Positions 46,705 through 57,490 of a stretch of 64,000 bases of DNA are shown piece by piece (the first letter of the stretch is position 1; every line of letters starts with the position of its first letter). The notes below the pieces were generated by a model. It worked only from the letters and a program-made list of their open reading frames with translations, did no database searches and was not told the origin of the DNA. The translations under genes and the position numbers were made by a program. Origin of the DNA: Trichomonas vaginalis G3 (taxonomy: Eukaryota; Parabasalia; Trichomonadida; Trichomonadidae); NCBI RefSeq assembly GCF_026262505.1, contig NC_067207.1:32642082-32706081 (forward strand), in the 5' to 3' direction.

Positions 46705-48345
46705 TTAAACATTTCTATTCATCAATATTTCATCATATGAACTTCTATACTGTGGTGGTGTACCTGTTGGATGATATTTCAAACCTTCATCCGGTGTCCA
46801 TGTCCAATATGTAGTCCTAGTAAACCAAACCTGAGGAGGATTTGTCACCTTTGAACAGTAAGTGTCATTTTCACCCTGAATGATTGGATAAGCTTTCACT
46901 TGTACTGTAACTTGTGAGTTGAAAGTTTCTAATCCATCAAAGAATATACCCGCTCCATCACGTTGAACTGGAATAGTGCATAAGAATGAAGTTTGGTCTT
47001 TCCATGTTCTAGCTAATGGCGTGCCATCATCTGCATTCAGTGGTCTAGTTAATGAGTCCTCGTATTCTTCCGTGCATTCATTCACTCCATCTAAATCAGA
47101 AGCTTGAAGCATACGTGTAAAGAATATGTCACCCACTGTGGTCATCGCTTGATCGGGGAAGTTTCTGGAATCTATAGTGACCTGAAGACCTCGAAGCATT
47201 GGATTTTCTAAAACTGTTCTTTGCATTGCATTCTTCGGAAATGTTAACACAACATCTGTAACATTATGAAGAGCGTATGAGAAATCTGAGCTAATACCTT
47301 CAGGAGTGATGCAACCTCCATTTAGTGAACGAACGTCAATATGTTGAGCTGGAATCATGAATGGATCTTCCTTACTGAATAAACGTGGTATTGCTTTAAC
47401 TGATTCTTCAATTAAACCGTATCCTGGTGTAATACATTTATCCTCTAAAACTTCCATCTTTGTGCATGAAATAATAACGTCATCAACTGTTGCGTCAGCA
47501 GATGTAGCGGCTAAGCTTGTAATTAATTTGGCAGGAAGTCCGATTTGTTGGAATTTGCGATCATATTTATAAACATGATTCATAATCTTTTCATAATTTT
47601 CATCAGTTATCTTTTCATAAACGTAATTTTGTAAATCAGCAACTCTTAACGGGTCAACCTGACAAAATACTAAAGTATCCCTGAAAACATAATATTTAAG
47701 AATGATATCACCAAATGATTTAGGATAATCATCGAACGCCTGAAATGCTAACAAATCATTTACCGGAATAATCATATCAAAAGTGACATCAACTTCTTTA
47801 TTTGCGTTCTTGAAAACTTCTGAAGGGTCAATATATTTACCACATACTGAGTTATCATATTTTTGAACATTATTATATAACGAATGAACAAACTTTTTAA
47901 CTTTCCTTTCTGATTTTGGTTTATATGTTGCAAATGCGAAAGATTCACGGGCGCAATCCATCTGAAGATAACCGGCATCACCTCTTTCAGTTTCTACTTC
48001 TAATTGTTTAAAGCTTTGATTTGATGATTTGTAACCAACGAATAAACGCATGCATTTAAAAGCGGCATCACATGCGAAAGCTTTATTTGAAACTAGAGTT
48101 GCTTTAACTTTGCGTTTAATATATGTGTCACCTAATTGGTTCACATCATGAGCCGGATTTATAATTCTTAAATGAGTTTGTTTATCATCAAAATATGGAG
48201 TATCAGAGTCATAGCATGAACTTTCAAGTTCTCTATAATATCTTCTACCATCATTCTTTGCGAATATTTCATTTATCTTTTCGAATGAATGAAACACATT
48301 TCCATTAATCGGTTTAGTGTTTGGCACTAAATAGTTAGTCGTCAT
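46705..48345 (-). CDS. Polinton B probable major capsid protein
   Basis: A 546-aa protein that differs from the Polinton A copy (2468-4108) at only about eight or nine residues by eye, and is whole. Such strong protein conservation beside broken neighbours suggests that the copies diverged very recently. The reasons for the capsid call are the same as for copy A: length, strand-rich composition and adjacency to the packaging ATPase. Unproven without structure prediction. Confidence 0.6.
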   Translation of the reverse strand: MTTNYLVPNTKPINGNVFHSFEKINEIFAKNDGRRYYRELESSCYDSDTPYFDDKQTHLRIINPAHDVNQLGDTYIKRKVKATLVSNKAFACDAAFKCMRLFVGYKSSNQSFKQLEVETERGDAGYLQMDCARESFAFATYKPKSERKVKKFVHSLYNNVQKYDNSVCGKYIDPSEVFKNANKEVDVTFDMIIPVNDLLAFQAFDDYPKSFGDIILKYYVFRDTLVFCQVDPLRVADLQNYVYEKITDENYEKIMNHVYKYDRKFQQIGLPAKLITSLAATSADATVDDVIISCTKMEVLEDKCITPGYGLIEESVKAIPRLFSKEDPFMIPAQHIDVRSLNGGCITPEGISSDFSYALHNVTDVVLTFPKNAMQRTVLENPMLRGLQVTIDSRNFPDQAMTTVGDIFFTRMLQASDLDGVNECTEEYEDSLTRPLNADDGTPLARTWKDQTSFLCTIPVQRDGAGIFFDGLETFNSQVTVQVKAYPIIQGENDTYCSKVTNPPQVWFTRTTYWTWTPDEGLKYHPTGTPPQYRSSYDEILMNRNV

Positions 48346-48414
48346 TTATTAATAAATAAAAAATCAAAATTAAAAGATGAAAATGAATTTTTAATTTTAA
48401 TGAAATAATTAACT

Positions 48415-48630
48415 ATGGCTGCGGGTATATTTAAGAAACTGTGGGATAGAGTAAAAAGAGGGGCGAGTAAAGTTTGGGAAACATTGAAGAAGGGAGCAAA
48501 TTGGATATTTAAGAATAAAGAAGCAATTAGTGACGTTGCTGAATCAATAACACCAAAAGCTGCCCCAATAAGAGAAATTTTAAATAAAGGAGAAAAAGTT
48601 TATCAAAGACTACAACCGATACTAAGATAA
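48415..48630 (+). CDS. Polinton B small amphipathic basic protein (71 aa)
   Basis: Homologue of 4178-4393 with the opening 'MAAGIFKKLWDRVKRGASKV'. Most changes from copy A are conservative and keep the amphipathic pattern. Convergent with the 78-aa gene, 20 bases apart. Confidence 0.6.
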   Translation: MAAGIFKKLWDRVKRGASKVWETLKKGANWIFKNKEAISDVAESITPKAAPIREILNKGEKVYQRLQPILR

Positions 48631-48650
48631 AAATAATATTTATTTTTCCA

Positions 48651-48887
48651 CTATTTACCACCTATTTTATTAAGTATTCCTTCAGCAATTCCACCAATTG
48701 CGTTACCTGCTTGTGCTCCCATTGCCGGATTACCTGCTTTTGTACCTAATACCCCACCTATGATAGTTCCTGCCGTTTTCGCTACTGGTGCCAAAAAGTT
48801 TGCAACAGGTTTAATAACCTTTTTATAAACCCAACCTGCAGCTTTCTTAATTCCATCCCATAATTTTTTAAAGAATCCTGCCGCCAT
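48651..48887 (-). CDS. Polinton B small amphipathic/glycine-zipper protein (78 aa)
   Basis: Homologue of 4418-4654, differing by a few residues (HKKIIK against YKKVIK). The glycine-zipper half is unchanged between copies. Same inferred membrane-active or minor virion role. Confidence 0.6.
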   Translation of the reverse strand: MAAGFFKKLWDGIKKAAGWVYKKVIKPVANFLAPVAKTAGTIIGGVLGTKAGNPAMGAQAGNAIGGIAEGILNKIGGK

Positions 48888-48954
48888 TTCTGATTTAATA
48901 TTAATTAAAAAATATATTTTATCACTTATATTCTAATTTTTTATTTAATGATAA

Positions 48955-49317
48955 ATGAAACCGATTTTAAAAATAAATGAAACAGAGGAGGAAGAAATAA
49001 GTGAAAATGTTCAACAAAAAATAAACGTTGTTAAACCAATTACTGAAATAAAAATTTTTTCATCTGTTGAAGAATTTAATGACTATTATGCTAATAATAA
49101 AAAATTATTTGAAGAATTGACAACATGTAAATTGAATAAAATGTTTAAAGTTGATGGATTCAAAATTTCAAAAATAAAAGGGTTGGTTAGTTTGAAATCT
49201 ATTCCCCAATCAAGAATCACCTCATTAATGAAAATTGATGATTTAACAAAAAGAATAGAAGAGATTGAAGAAAGAATGAATCAAATAATTGATTTCATAA
49301 ATTCAAATAATCATTAG
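48955..49317 (+). CDS. Polinton B 120-aa protein with C-terminal coiled coil
   Basis: Whole in this copy: acidic start 'MKPILKINETEEEEISEN', a middle part 'EFNDYYANNKKLFEELT' and 'TCKLNKMFKVDGFKISKIKG', and a C-terminal coiled coil 'RIEEIEERMNQIIDFIN'. The stop lies in the inner edge of the terminal repeat. Function not recognised. It is the outermost gene at this end. Confidence 0.5.
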   Translation: MKPILKINETEEEEISENVQQKINVVKPITEIKIFSSVEEFNDYYANNKKLFEELTTCKLNKMFKVDGFKISKIKGLVSLKSIPQSRITSLMKIDDLTKRIEEIEERMNQIIDFINSNNH

Positions 49318-49679
49318 TTTTGAATTTATTTTTCTCGTTTATGAGGTCTTTGATTATGACTCCATTGATTCCATTCATGATTTAAACAATGTTTAATTAA
49401 TCACGGAATATCTGACATCATCTATATATATATAGCTTCTTTTATAAAAGATAAAATATTTTTTTTAATGTGTTTATTTCATTATGTATGGGCTTGAGTG
49501 TAAATGTCTTACAATTTTGAAATTTTTAAATCTTGATTTATTCAAAACGTAAGAATAAAAACCGTAAGAATCATACATTTTTTACTTCATATGTTAAAAA
49601 AAATGATACAAAATCGCTCGATATTGTATGAATTCTTACGTTTACAAAAAAAGTCACACAACCCGTCATATATACTACT
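49301..49679 (-). repeat. Polinton B right inverted terminal repeat
   Basis: Inverted partner of 10820-11205, ending GTCATATATACTACT. It includes the same gene-start remnant seen at the left end. The adjacent duplication GAATTT occupies 49680-49685. Confidence 0.9.
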
Positions 49680-49685
49680 GAATTT

Positions 49686-50547
49686 TATCAACTATCAAAA
49701 GATATAAAAAGGCTGCATGTTTTATTATTCTCATTTACAACCTGATAATTCTGTTCAATCTGATTCAAAAATTACGAATACCCAAAATTTGATTTAAATA
49801 TGTACGTTAAACTTTACCCTGAAGTTGACCTTAAATTGTCTGATCAGTGCTGATTCTATATTATTGAGATTTTAACAAAATTACGTTATTGTTTCAAGAA
49901 TTAGGTTAAAATAGAACACAATTAAAAGAAGATGGATATATTTTAATCATTGGATAAATAATAGAATAATGAAAATTAGACAAATTCTATTTGTTTTCAA
50001 GACGACGAATAAATTTGGATAAATAAATTCAATTATAGATTAATTGAGAAGGTCTAGATTGATTGATAAGTAGGGAAAACCCGTGAAATAATGAGCCGAT
50101 CAAAGATTTCAATTTCGATACTGTCAAAAAATCTTTGATTACTATTTATGAAGAGTATTCTGTAATTAGTATTTATTAATTCAGATTTTAAGGATATTAG
50201 CTTTTGAAGGCTTTGAATTTTTGATAGTTCATTGTCAGAAAATATTGAATTAATTAGCCACATTAATGAAATTATGAATGGTATGAAAAATTATGATGAA
50301 ATAATATAATTGTTTTTATATCAAAATTTCATCAGAAAATAAAAAGATGACAAATGTATAATTTCATACTATTACTTTCCGAATGTTTCGATATAAAAAA
50401 TTTCTTGAACCAATCAAATTAATTCAGAAGAATTCAATTTTGGAAAAATTTTACCCAAATAACTGATACATAATAGATATAATATTCGTTACATTTTGTG
50501 AGAAAAATTTGAGCGCTCAGAATAGTTTTGTCTTTTCTAATTAATTG
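49686..50547. other. Intergenic stretch upstream of the E2F-like gene
   Basis: AT-rich host sequence without a convincing gene. Close to the downstream ATG, TTTGAGCGCTCAGAA (about 50507-50521) contains the palindrome GAGCGCTC and resembles a core E2F binding site (TTTSSCGC). Confidence 0.4.
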
Positions 50548-51306
50548 ATGTTAGCTGAGCCAAAATCAGCTAATTCTCCTGATATATCTGAGAGCATTGT
50601 TCAGCCCAGTGATAATTTCAAAACTTCAATCCAGTCCTTAATTCAATGTTTGGATTGTCAATGCGAAAATGTTCTTTCCCTTCAAAGAATTGCTTCGCAA
50701 TTTAATTTTTACAAACGTAGGCTATATGATGTTATCAATGTTTACGAGTCAATCGGAATTTGCAAAAAATTGAGCGTTGATTCATTATTATGGATTGGCT
50801 TTTCTAATGTCCTTCCAACATTAGAGAGATTAGTCCGCAAAGAACGTATTTTTGAAAAAGATTATAATATTGATAATTTATCTATAGAAGAAACATCTAT
50901 CACGATCTCGAATCTGACACACAAATTTTTATTGCTATTTAGTGCTTTGCACCAAACTAGCATTGATATTAAACAGTGCAGTAAATTTTTATCAAAAAAG
51001 AATGATAAATTCAAAACAATTCTCTGCAAGTTATACCAGATAACATATATCCTAGAATCATCTAATATCATAGTCAAGTCCCAAAAACCTGGAGAAGTCA
51101 TCCTTAATAAAGAATATTTCATCGAAAATCAAAAGATTTATATTCACCCATTATTGTCAATTGATGCACTCCTAAACAATTCAGAGAATGAAATTGATTT
51201 TTACGAGAAGAGAAGGAAATATTTCAGTTATGAAACGATGAGCGAAAAACAAAAATATTTTACCATGCTTTGCAGAGAAACATTTTCATCTCCTATGATA
51301 TTGTAG
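50548..51306 (+). CDS. E2F/DP-type winged-helix transcription factor
   Basis: A DNA-binding regulator, in other eukaryotes the switch for cell-cycle genes. The 252-aa protein has one winged-helix domain at about residues 29-84. The recognition-helix signature RRLYDVINVYESIG (57-70) is almost the textbook E2F/DP string, followed by a basic KK and the wing 'SLLWIG'. The rest (85-252) is helical and could contain the dimerisation region, but no canonical marked box or retinoblastoma-binding tail is visible. The protein is shorter than most E2F proteins. The start is taken at the ATG at 50548; a TTG just before is in frame. Single host gene between the Polinton end and the SAM synthetase gene; no visible intron. 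Confidence 0.8.
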   Translation: MLAEPKSANSPDISESIVQPSDNFKTSIQSLIQCLDCQCENVLSLQRIASQFNFYKRRLYDVINVYESIGICKKLSVDSLLWIGFSNVLPTLERLVRKERIFEKDYNIDNLSIEETSITISNLTHKFLLLFSALHQTSIDIKQCSKFLSKKNDKFKTILCKLYQITYILESSNIIVKSQKPGEVILNKEYFIENQKIYIHPLLSIDALLNNSENEIDFYEKRRKYFSYETMSEKQKYFTMLCRETFSSPMIL

Positions 51307-51894
51307 GAGATCTTGTCATATATTTAATATAAAATAGTTATATATGTTATATCTCATATTTTTTTTAACCTAGACCACAAAATATAGTTGCAATTATTCT
51401 AATTTTATATGTTAATCATGGAATATGAATGATAATAAAGAGATTTCTTGAAATGAATTAAAAATTAATAATAATTTCATTGAAAAAACGTTGATTCTGA
51501 TTTATATTAAAGTATATTAAATTTTGAATAAAATAAACACGCTTTTTAGCTTAGTTTTTCCTAGTTAAAAGGTGTTTTCGCAAAAAACCACTACTATTTA
51601 TGTAGATTTTGAATAATATTTTTATAAATACAATTTTCTTTGAGTTTTTTTTATAAATTAAAAAAGTTCCACACGTCTATATTTTAGCTAAACAATCAAA
51701 AAATTCGTAAAAATCAATCAACTTTTGAAAATTGAATATCCAAATACTTCAATGAGTTTTAATTTATAAACTTCTTTCAATACATAATGTTTATGATCAA
51801 AACAAAAGCGAATCTCATTAGTAATATTGAAAAATTACCAAAAAGAAAATGAAATTACAATAGATATATCCTTTATTGAACTCTATAGATCAAT
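51307..51894. other. Intergenic stretch between convergent E2F-like and SAM synthetase genes
   Basis: AT-rich, no gene seen. It holds the 3' regions of both genes. Confidence 0.4.
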
Positions 51895-53049
51895 TTAATA
51901 CTTGATCTCCTTAACCTTTTCCCATGGGAGGTCGATATCTGTACGACCGAAGTGGCCATAAGCAGCTGTCTGAGCATAGATTGGGCGAAGAAGGTCCAAA
52001 TCACGGATGATAGCGTATGGTCTAAGATCGAAGTTCTTGTTAACAATTTCGACAATTTCTTCGTCTGTCTTGCCCTTTCCTGTGCCGTATGTATCGACAA
52101 AGATAGAAAGTGGGTGGGCAACACCGATAGCGTATGAAAGTTGAACTAAGCATCTTGAGCAGAGGCCAGCAGCAACGAGGGACTTAGCAACCCAACGAGC
52201 AGCGTAGCAAGCAGATCTATCGACTTTTGATGGGTCCTTGCCAGAGAAAGCACCACCACCGTGAGCACCCCAGCTTCCATAAGAGTCGACAATGATCTTA
52301 CGGCCGGTCAAACCAGAGTCGCCGAGTGGGCCACCGATGACGAATCTGCCACCTGGGTTGATGTGGAGGATTGTGTGGTCAACGAGTTCCTTTGGAAGAA
52401 CTGGATCAACGACGTGCTTCTTGACTTCAACACGAAGCTTGTCTAATGTAACATCATCTGTGTGCATTGTAGAGATGAGAATTGTGTGGATACGGAGTGG
52501 CTTGAGGTGGCCATTTGTGCGCTCGTATTCAACTGTAACCTGTGTCTTGCCATCTGGGCCGAGGAATGGAAGTGTTCCATTCTTACGGACTTCTGTGAGG
52601 CGGCGAGCAAGCTTGTGAGCAAGAACGTGTGTAAGTGGGAAGAGCTCTTCTGTTTCGTCTGTAGCGTAGCCGAACATGATGCCCTGATCACCAGCACCTA
52701 ATTCCTCAGCCTTCTTGTTAAGATGGACGGCCTGAGCGATATCAGCAGACTGCTGGCACATGGAAACCATGACAGCGCATGTGTCAGCATCGAAGCAAAG
52801 CTTGGATGATGTGTAGCCAATCTTACGAACGGCATCACGAACGAGTTTCTGATAATCGAGGTGAGCATTGGATGTCAATTCACCAAGAAGGCAGACAATA
52901 CCTGTCTTTGTGCATGTTTCGCAAGCAACCTTTGAATTTGGATCTTGAGCGAGGCAAGCATCAAGAATTGTATCGGAAATAATGTCGCACATCTTATCTG
53001 GATGACCTTCTGTGACGGATTCACTGGTGAAGAGGAACTTCTGTGACAT
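51895..53049 (-). CDS. S-adenosylmethionine synthetase
   Basis: Makes S-adenosylmethionine from methionine and ATP (methionine adenosyltransferase), the methyl donor of the cytosol. At 384 aa it is full length for the family. Signatures: '[14 protein letters not shown]' (GHPDK 15-19, ATP site), [12 protein letters not shown] (118-129), '[13 protein letters not shown]' (about 243-255), GGGAFSGKD (264-272, phosphate-binding loop) and '[14 protein letters not shown]' after it. The catalytic His, Asp and Lys of these motifs are all present. The gene is markedly more GC-rich than its surroundings, as is usual for highly expressed trichomonad genes. The stop codon is part of TAAA, the trichomonad polyadenylation-type signal. 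An Inr stands just upstream. Whole and intron-free. Confidence 0.97.
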   Translation of the reverse strand: MSQKFLFTSESVTEGHPDKMCDIISDTILDACLAQDPNSKVACETCTKTGIVCLLGELTSNAHLDYQKLVRDAVRKIGYTSSKLCFDADTCAVMVSMCQQSADIAQAVHLNKKAEELGAGDQGIMFGYATDETEELFPLTHVLAHKLARRLTEVRKNGTLPFLGPDGKTQVTVEYERTNGHLKPLRIHTILISTMHTDDVTLDKLRVEVKKHVVDPVLPKELVDHTILHINPGGRFVIGGPLGDSGLTGRKIIVDSYGSWGAHGGGAFSGKDPSKVDRSACYAARWVAKSLVAAGLCSRCLVQLSYAIGVAHPLSIFVDTYGTGKGKTDEEIVEIVNKNFDLRPYAIIRDLDLLRPIYAQTAAYGHFGRTDIDLPWEKVKEIKY

Positions 53050-53060
53050 CTCTTTAATAA

Positions 53061-53066
53061 AAATGA
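53061..53066 (-). promoter_or_regulatory. Inr-type core promoter of the SAM synthetase gene
   Basis: TCATTT read on the minus strand, about 12-17 bases before the ATG, matches the trichomonad initiator consensus (TCA, pyrimidine, A/T) at the expected very short distance from the start codon. Confidence 0.65.
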
Positions 53067-53675
53067 AGAGCTATTTCCTTCAAATTATATTCTTCACAAA
53101 ATTGAGAACCCGCACTTTGAAGCCAATCATGAAATCTAATCAACTATCGATAGGTATCAATGTTTCAAATTGAAAAAAATTAATAGCAATTTTGGTCAGA
53201 TGACCGTCCAGATTTTTATCAACAAACAATTTTTTTTCGGAATGATATTTAAAACCATTGCATAAATACTCATTTTTCATATGGAGAAACCAAGTTATGA
53301 AGCTAATCCCTAAGAAAAAATCACCAGATTTCGATTCAAAATTCTTTACTTCATTGAATATTTTTAATTTTGGGAATTTTTCGAGTTAATACGTGATTTA
53401 GGTACGCCACATACAACAGCTCTAATATTTTAATTATCAATGAATTTTAAAAATATATTGGCCAGATGAACACTCAGCATCTATCTTAAGGCAAACCCAA
53501 ATTTTAGCTAAAAGTGACAGGGAAAAAACGTTTAGTATTAAAAAAAAGACCGATGAGAGCTTCGTTCGAAATATAGAGGGAACTGAGAATGCGCAACCAT
53601 TCTCAGGGAATATTGGATGCTATTCCCGTTCCCTCTGTATGGAAAATTGAGGTTTTCAAAGGAAGTTAAAATAAT
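53067..53675. other. Intergenic stretch
   Basis: No gene. A short inverted pair GAGGGAACTGAGAATGCGCA...GGAATATTGGATGCTATTCC... near 53576-53635 (GAGGGAAC/GTTCCCTC arms) could form a hairpin. Confidence 0.45.
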
Positions 53676-54032
53676 ATCAAATTTATACTAATTTACTTCA
53701 AAATACAAAAGTATTTGACAGCTAAAATTAGTTACTTTAGCAAGCCTATCAATACCCTTTTACGATTATTGCTACTTTTTCGAAATAAAAGTAAAAACAA
53801 ATTTATACTAATTTACTTCAAAATACAAAAGTATTTGACAGCTAAAATTAGTTACTTTAGCAAGCCTATCAATACCCTTTTACGATTATTGCTACTTTTT
53901 CGAAATAAAAGTAAAAACAAATTTATACTAATTTACTTCAAAATACAAAAGTATTTGACAGCTAAAATTAGTTACTTTAGCAAGCCTATCAATACCCTTT
54001 TACGATTATTGCTACTTTTTCGAAATAAAATA
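53676..54032. repeat. 120-bp tandem repeat, three copies
   Basis: Units beginning CAAATTTATACTAATTTACT start at about 53679, 53799 and 53919, an exact 120-bp period with almost no differences. Because 120 is a multiple of three, an apparent 128-codon frame runs through it; this is a by-product of the repeat. Confidence 0.95.
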
Positions 54033-54129
54033 AATTTATTATCAAAAACCTTTTTTTTCTTAGTAAAAATAAACGAAATTTTTTACCTTATGAACTTTTG
54101 ATGGAAATATGCAAATTTAAAATAATAAA

Positions 54130-54262
54130 GAAAGCCGCGAGCGAAGCGATCGGCTTAGTTCGAAGATTTTGATTCAAATCTTTGCTGATCTGTAATTCGC
54201 GGAAGCCGCGAGCGAATCGAGCGGCTTAGGTCTAAGATTTTGATTCAAATCTTTGCTTATAT
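54130..54262. repeat. Two-copy GC-rich direct repeat with hairpin potential
   Basis: AAGCCGCGAGCGAA...CGGCTTAG, then AAGATTTTGATTCAAATCTT occurs twice (about 54133 and 54203). Within each copy, AAGCCG pairs with CGGCTT and AAGATTTG-like with CAAATCTT. It stands out by GC content from the flanking DNA. Confidence 0.75.
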
Positions 54263-55316
54263 TCCTTAAATTCTTTATGAAACTCGCAACAGTTCCATAA
54301 AAAATTTCAAATTCTAAACTGTCGAAATTACCGATCGGTAATCACACCCTTCACGGGTGTGTCACTTTTTACAGATGTGTCACTTTTAGCTAAAATTACC
54401 CCTACTCATGGTTGAATTCAGAATTTAGAAACAAAGTTTAATTTGATATATTTCACCTCTATACAAGCTGCAATAACGCGGAGTATTATTAAAACATAAT
54501 TAAATTCTCCAACACCTTATATCTATGTAAACGAATAGTGAATGATATGATAAAATCATATTTAAATGGATCAAGAGCATCATGAATATCTGAAATATCC
54601 ATTATTGTTTCAACTCCCAACTATACACTATCATTTAATCTTATTCAGATTCATCATCATATGTAAACATAGTGTATGCAATTTTTGTATCTTTTTTTCT
54701 CACAAAGAGATCGTGTCAATTGTGTTTCTCCATCCGATGGTCCATTAAGCCTTTTTATCAAATTGATATAATCCTATGAAGAACATTACGCATGTTGATG
54801 ATGCGTCAACCATTACATATGCGGAATAGAATAGTTATATTGCATTTATAGCTATTTTTTTCTCACATTATCAAAATATTTTTATGATTCTCACTTGAAA
54901 AACAAAAACAATTATTCGCATTGATTAATTATTAGTCTAAGATTCATTACACCTAAACAAAAATTTAATTCTTATAATATTTCCATATTGAAATCGCTTG
55001 CCACTACTTTTTATTTGAGATTTAATTTCAAGTGTTCAATGTAATTAAGATTCTAAATCAATTTCCTTCATGCCTATTTCGAATATTTTTATTTCATGAT
55101 TTCAAGCAATAACAATATAAGATATCAAAGATACATGATTAATGATTCACTATAATAGAAACCGTTAAGTAGTGGGTAAAAAATATTTTTTCAAATTTAA
55201 AGCAGAATAAACGCGGATGAAATTCATTTCTGATTCAAATACATTCGTGAATTAATACATATTAATCTTTAAAAATACAAACAAAAACAAAAATAGTGCT
55301 AAAAAAGTTGTTGATT
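54263..55316. other. AT-rich intergenic stretch
   Basis: A small inverted pair CACACCCTTCACGGGTGTG (about 54344-54362) and a repeated GTGTCACTTTT nearby are the only structures. Open frames here are short and without coding character. Confidence 0.4.
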
Positions 55317-55763
55317 TCACATTAAATATAAGTCAATTGCAGCAAGAGTAGATGAAACCGGTGTAACTAAGTGACTATCATGATCATCTTCAATTGTTGG
55401 AACAGGAAGCTGACGCATTGAATTAAATGCCGGATCATTTTTTCTATTTATTCTTAGTTCATTAACTAATTTTGTAAGTGCTGCTGTTGGAACTGTGTTT
55501 GAGCCCTTCCTTGGGGTTTTGATTTTAGTTAAATTTCCGGATTTTGCGGCAGAGATTTTTCTTTGTGGCTGTTGTCTTGTGCTAGAATCATCGTATGAGT
55601 ATGATCTGTTTCTTGAACTTTGGGAGCAATATGATAATTTATTCGTTGCACTTAAAGAGAGTTCCCACTGTGTTTGTTCCTTCATTCTTATAATTTCAGC
55701 ATCTTTGCTCTTGTTCTTTTTCAGTGAGCATTTAAATAGCTCAGTAAGTCTCGAACTCTGCAT
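55317..55763 (-). CDS. Hypothetical host protein, 148 aa, serine- and lysine-rich
   Basis: A 148-aa frame starting 'MQSSRLTELFKCSLKKNKSK'. Basic and serine-rich with no hydrophobic segment: 'SSRNRSYSYDDSSTRQQPQ', then 'KIKTPRKGSNTVPTAALTK', and a more ordered end 'FNSMRQLPVPTIEDDHDSH'. It looks largely disordered. SP and TP sites suggest possible phosphorylation. Base composition is somewhat less AT-rich than its flanks, supporting coding. No Inr is obvious before the ATG. Unrecognised. Confidence 0.45.
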   Translation of the reverse strand: MQSSRLTELFKCSLKKNKSKDAEIIRMKEQTQWELSLSATNKLSYCSQSSRNRSYSYDDSSTRQQPQRKISAAKSGNLTKIKTPRKGSNTVPTAALTKLVNELRINRKNDPAFNSMRQLPVPTIEDDHDSHLVTPVSSTLAAIDLYLM

Positions 55764-57490
55764 TAAATTCTAATAAACAAATTTTTGAAGGAAAAACTTT
55801 TTATCTCAATTTTTGAGGAAATAAATTTTATATTTCAAATATGAGAAATAGTGTTTAAATATTAGTACTTAGTAACAATATTGACTTTTTTAAAATTTTC
55901 GATCAGATTTCATAAATCTATTATTAGAACTAATTTAGTGTTTACTAATTATATACATTTAATTATTTTAATCGTGAACCGATATTTTACAATGAAATAT
56001 CTAAAAAATCTGTTATCAATTTTTAGAATTGAAAGCGATTCAAATTGCAAAAATTATTCCATTACAATACATTTTGCATTATGAGAAAAATTTTCAAATA
56101 CAACAGAGATGGAAATTCAATAATATAAAATTTCTCTCAAAAAGTCTTTTGGCATGCATTATTTTTGGTATATAACTTATGAAGTTAACTTATGCTTTTT
56201 TTTTATAATCAATATTTTTTCTATCTTTCATTATTTAAATACTAACTATCACGTCTATCTATTAGTCCATACATTCTCATTTTAATTTTTCCATTAATCT
56301 TGAATACCCTCAATTTTTAACTTTTGCAACTCCAAAAACCAGGTGTTTTTCCAGAACTACCATCTAGGATGAGTCCTAGGAGCTATAATTCTAGGGTTAG
56401 ATGATACCCACTTAGTACTTTTATTTGTATATGTTTTAGTGGAATTTGGTGAGGGGTCATGAAATTCGTATCTAATTTGCTATCATCTAAGCTGGTAAAA
56501 GTTAGAGAAAGCTATTTACTGGTTGTATATTACAAATATACCTTGTAATAGAAAATATAAGTGTTTGTGATTTAAATTCGCTCAATTAGCTCGAAAATTT
56601 GTTTTATATCCATGACAAACTAACACAATCCTATTTATGTGATTGCCAATCTGTTCCTAAAATATATCAGCATGAATATATATATATATTGATATTATTT
56701 GCAATTTCATCATTAAATAGTACTTTTTTTTCTATTTTTAATTTAGAAATAGTATATTTATATGATAGCGACACAAGATTTTAATTAAAAAATATATGTT
56801 ATCGACATCACTCAAATTGAATTTCAAAAATTTTAGAATTTTTTCAATTTCAATATTGAAAATATATTTCTTATATCATAGCGATTCATGTTATAATAAT
56901 ATGGAGAAAAATATTGTTTTAAATCTAAAATTTAAAATGAATGATTGGGCATTACATTAATCCAATTTATTGTTTATTTGTTAATCTAGTGGAAACAATT
57001 AATATTTTGGAGAAACAAAAAATTTGAAATTTGAAATTTTGAAAAAAATGCATGAATCGGTAATTAAACATTGATTTATTAATTTATTAGCCATGCTTTT
57101 TGATTTGGTCTTATTTTAAGCCGATTTAAAGAATTAATTTTTCCAAATCGTGTTTGACATTAACACATATAGATATATTAGGAAAAAAGGTATCACTTAT
57201 CAAGTTATTGGTTTGTATGTATCTCCTAACTTTGCCTCGTTCTGAATACAATTCTAGTTAACGAATTTTAAATAACTATATGAAGAATACATCATTTTGG
57301 TTTTATTATTATTAAAATGATATATATTAGCTATGTATATGCTTGTAAGAATATTATTCCGTGAATTGGAAGAGTGCGGGACAAATTTGCCAAGTGTCAC
57401 TTTTCAATAACCTTAAATTATCCCTTTCTATTTTTTAAAAAATAACCTTAAATTATATTTGAAGAAATTATGTCTATGATATATGTTTTA
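55764..57490. other. AT-rich intergenic stretch
   Basis: More than 1.7 kb with no supported gene. An inverted pair around 56365-56395 (CTAGGATGAGTCCTAGGAGC) is the only local structure noted. Confidence 0.4.

Larger units (their letters stand above)
10820..49679 (+). mobile_element. Polinton/Maverick B, both ends present, carrying a nested palindromic element
   Basis: A virus-like element bounded by inverted terminal repeats that start AGTAGTATATATGACGGG, with a perfect 6-bp target duplication GAATTT. The span is 38.9 kb, but about 19.9 kb of this is a nested palindromic element, so Polinton B proper is about 19 kb, the usual Maverick size. Parts from left to right: terminal repeat, interrupted 292-aa gene, DNA polymerase B, integrase, small gene, SF3 helicase and primase, fibre tip and stalk, several unrecognised genes, ATPase, capsid candidate, amphipathic small genes, terminal repeat. 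It is whole in layout but broken in detail, with roughly ten breaks. Closeness to copy A and the intact ends point to a recent insertion. Confidence 0.93.

Noticed and set aside
52292-52618. 108-codon plus-strand frame and other frames within 51873-52982
   Set aside because: They lie opposite or out of frame within the SAM synthetase gene, whose full set of motifs is on the minus strand.
53715-54101. 128-codon open frame in three identical 40-residue blocks
   Set aside because: It is created by the 120-bp tandem repeat (a multiple of three) and has no coding character of its own.
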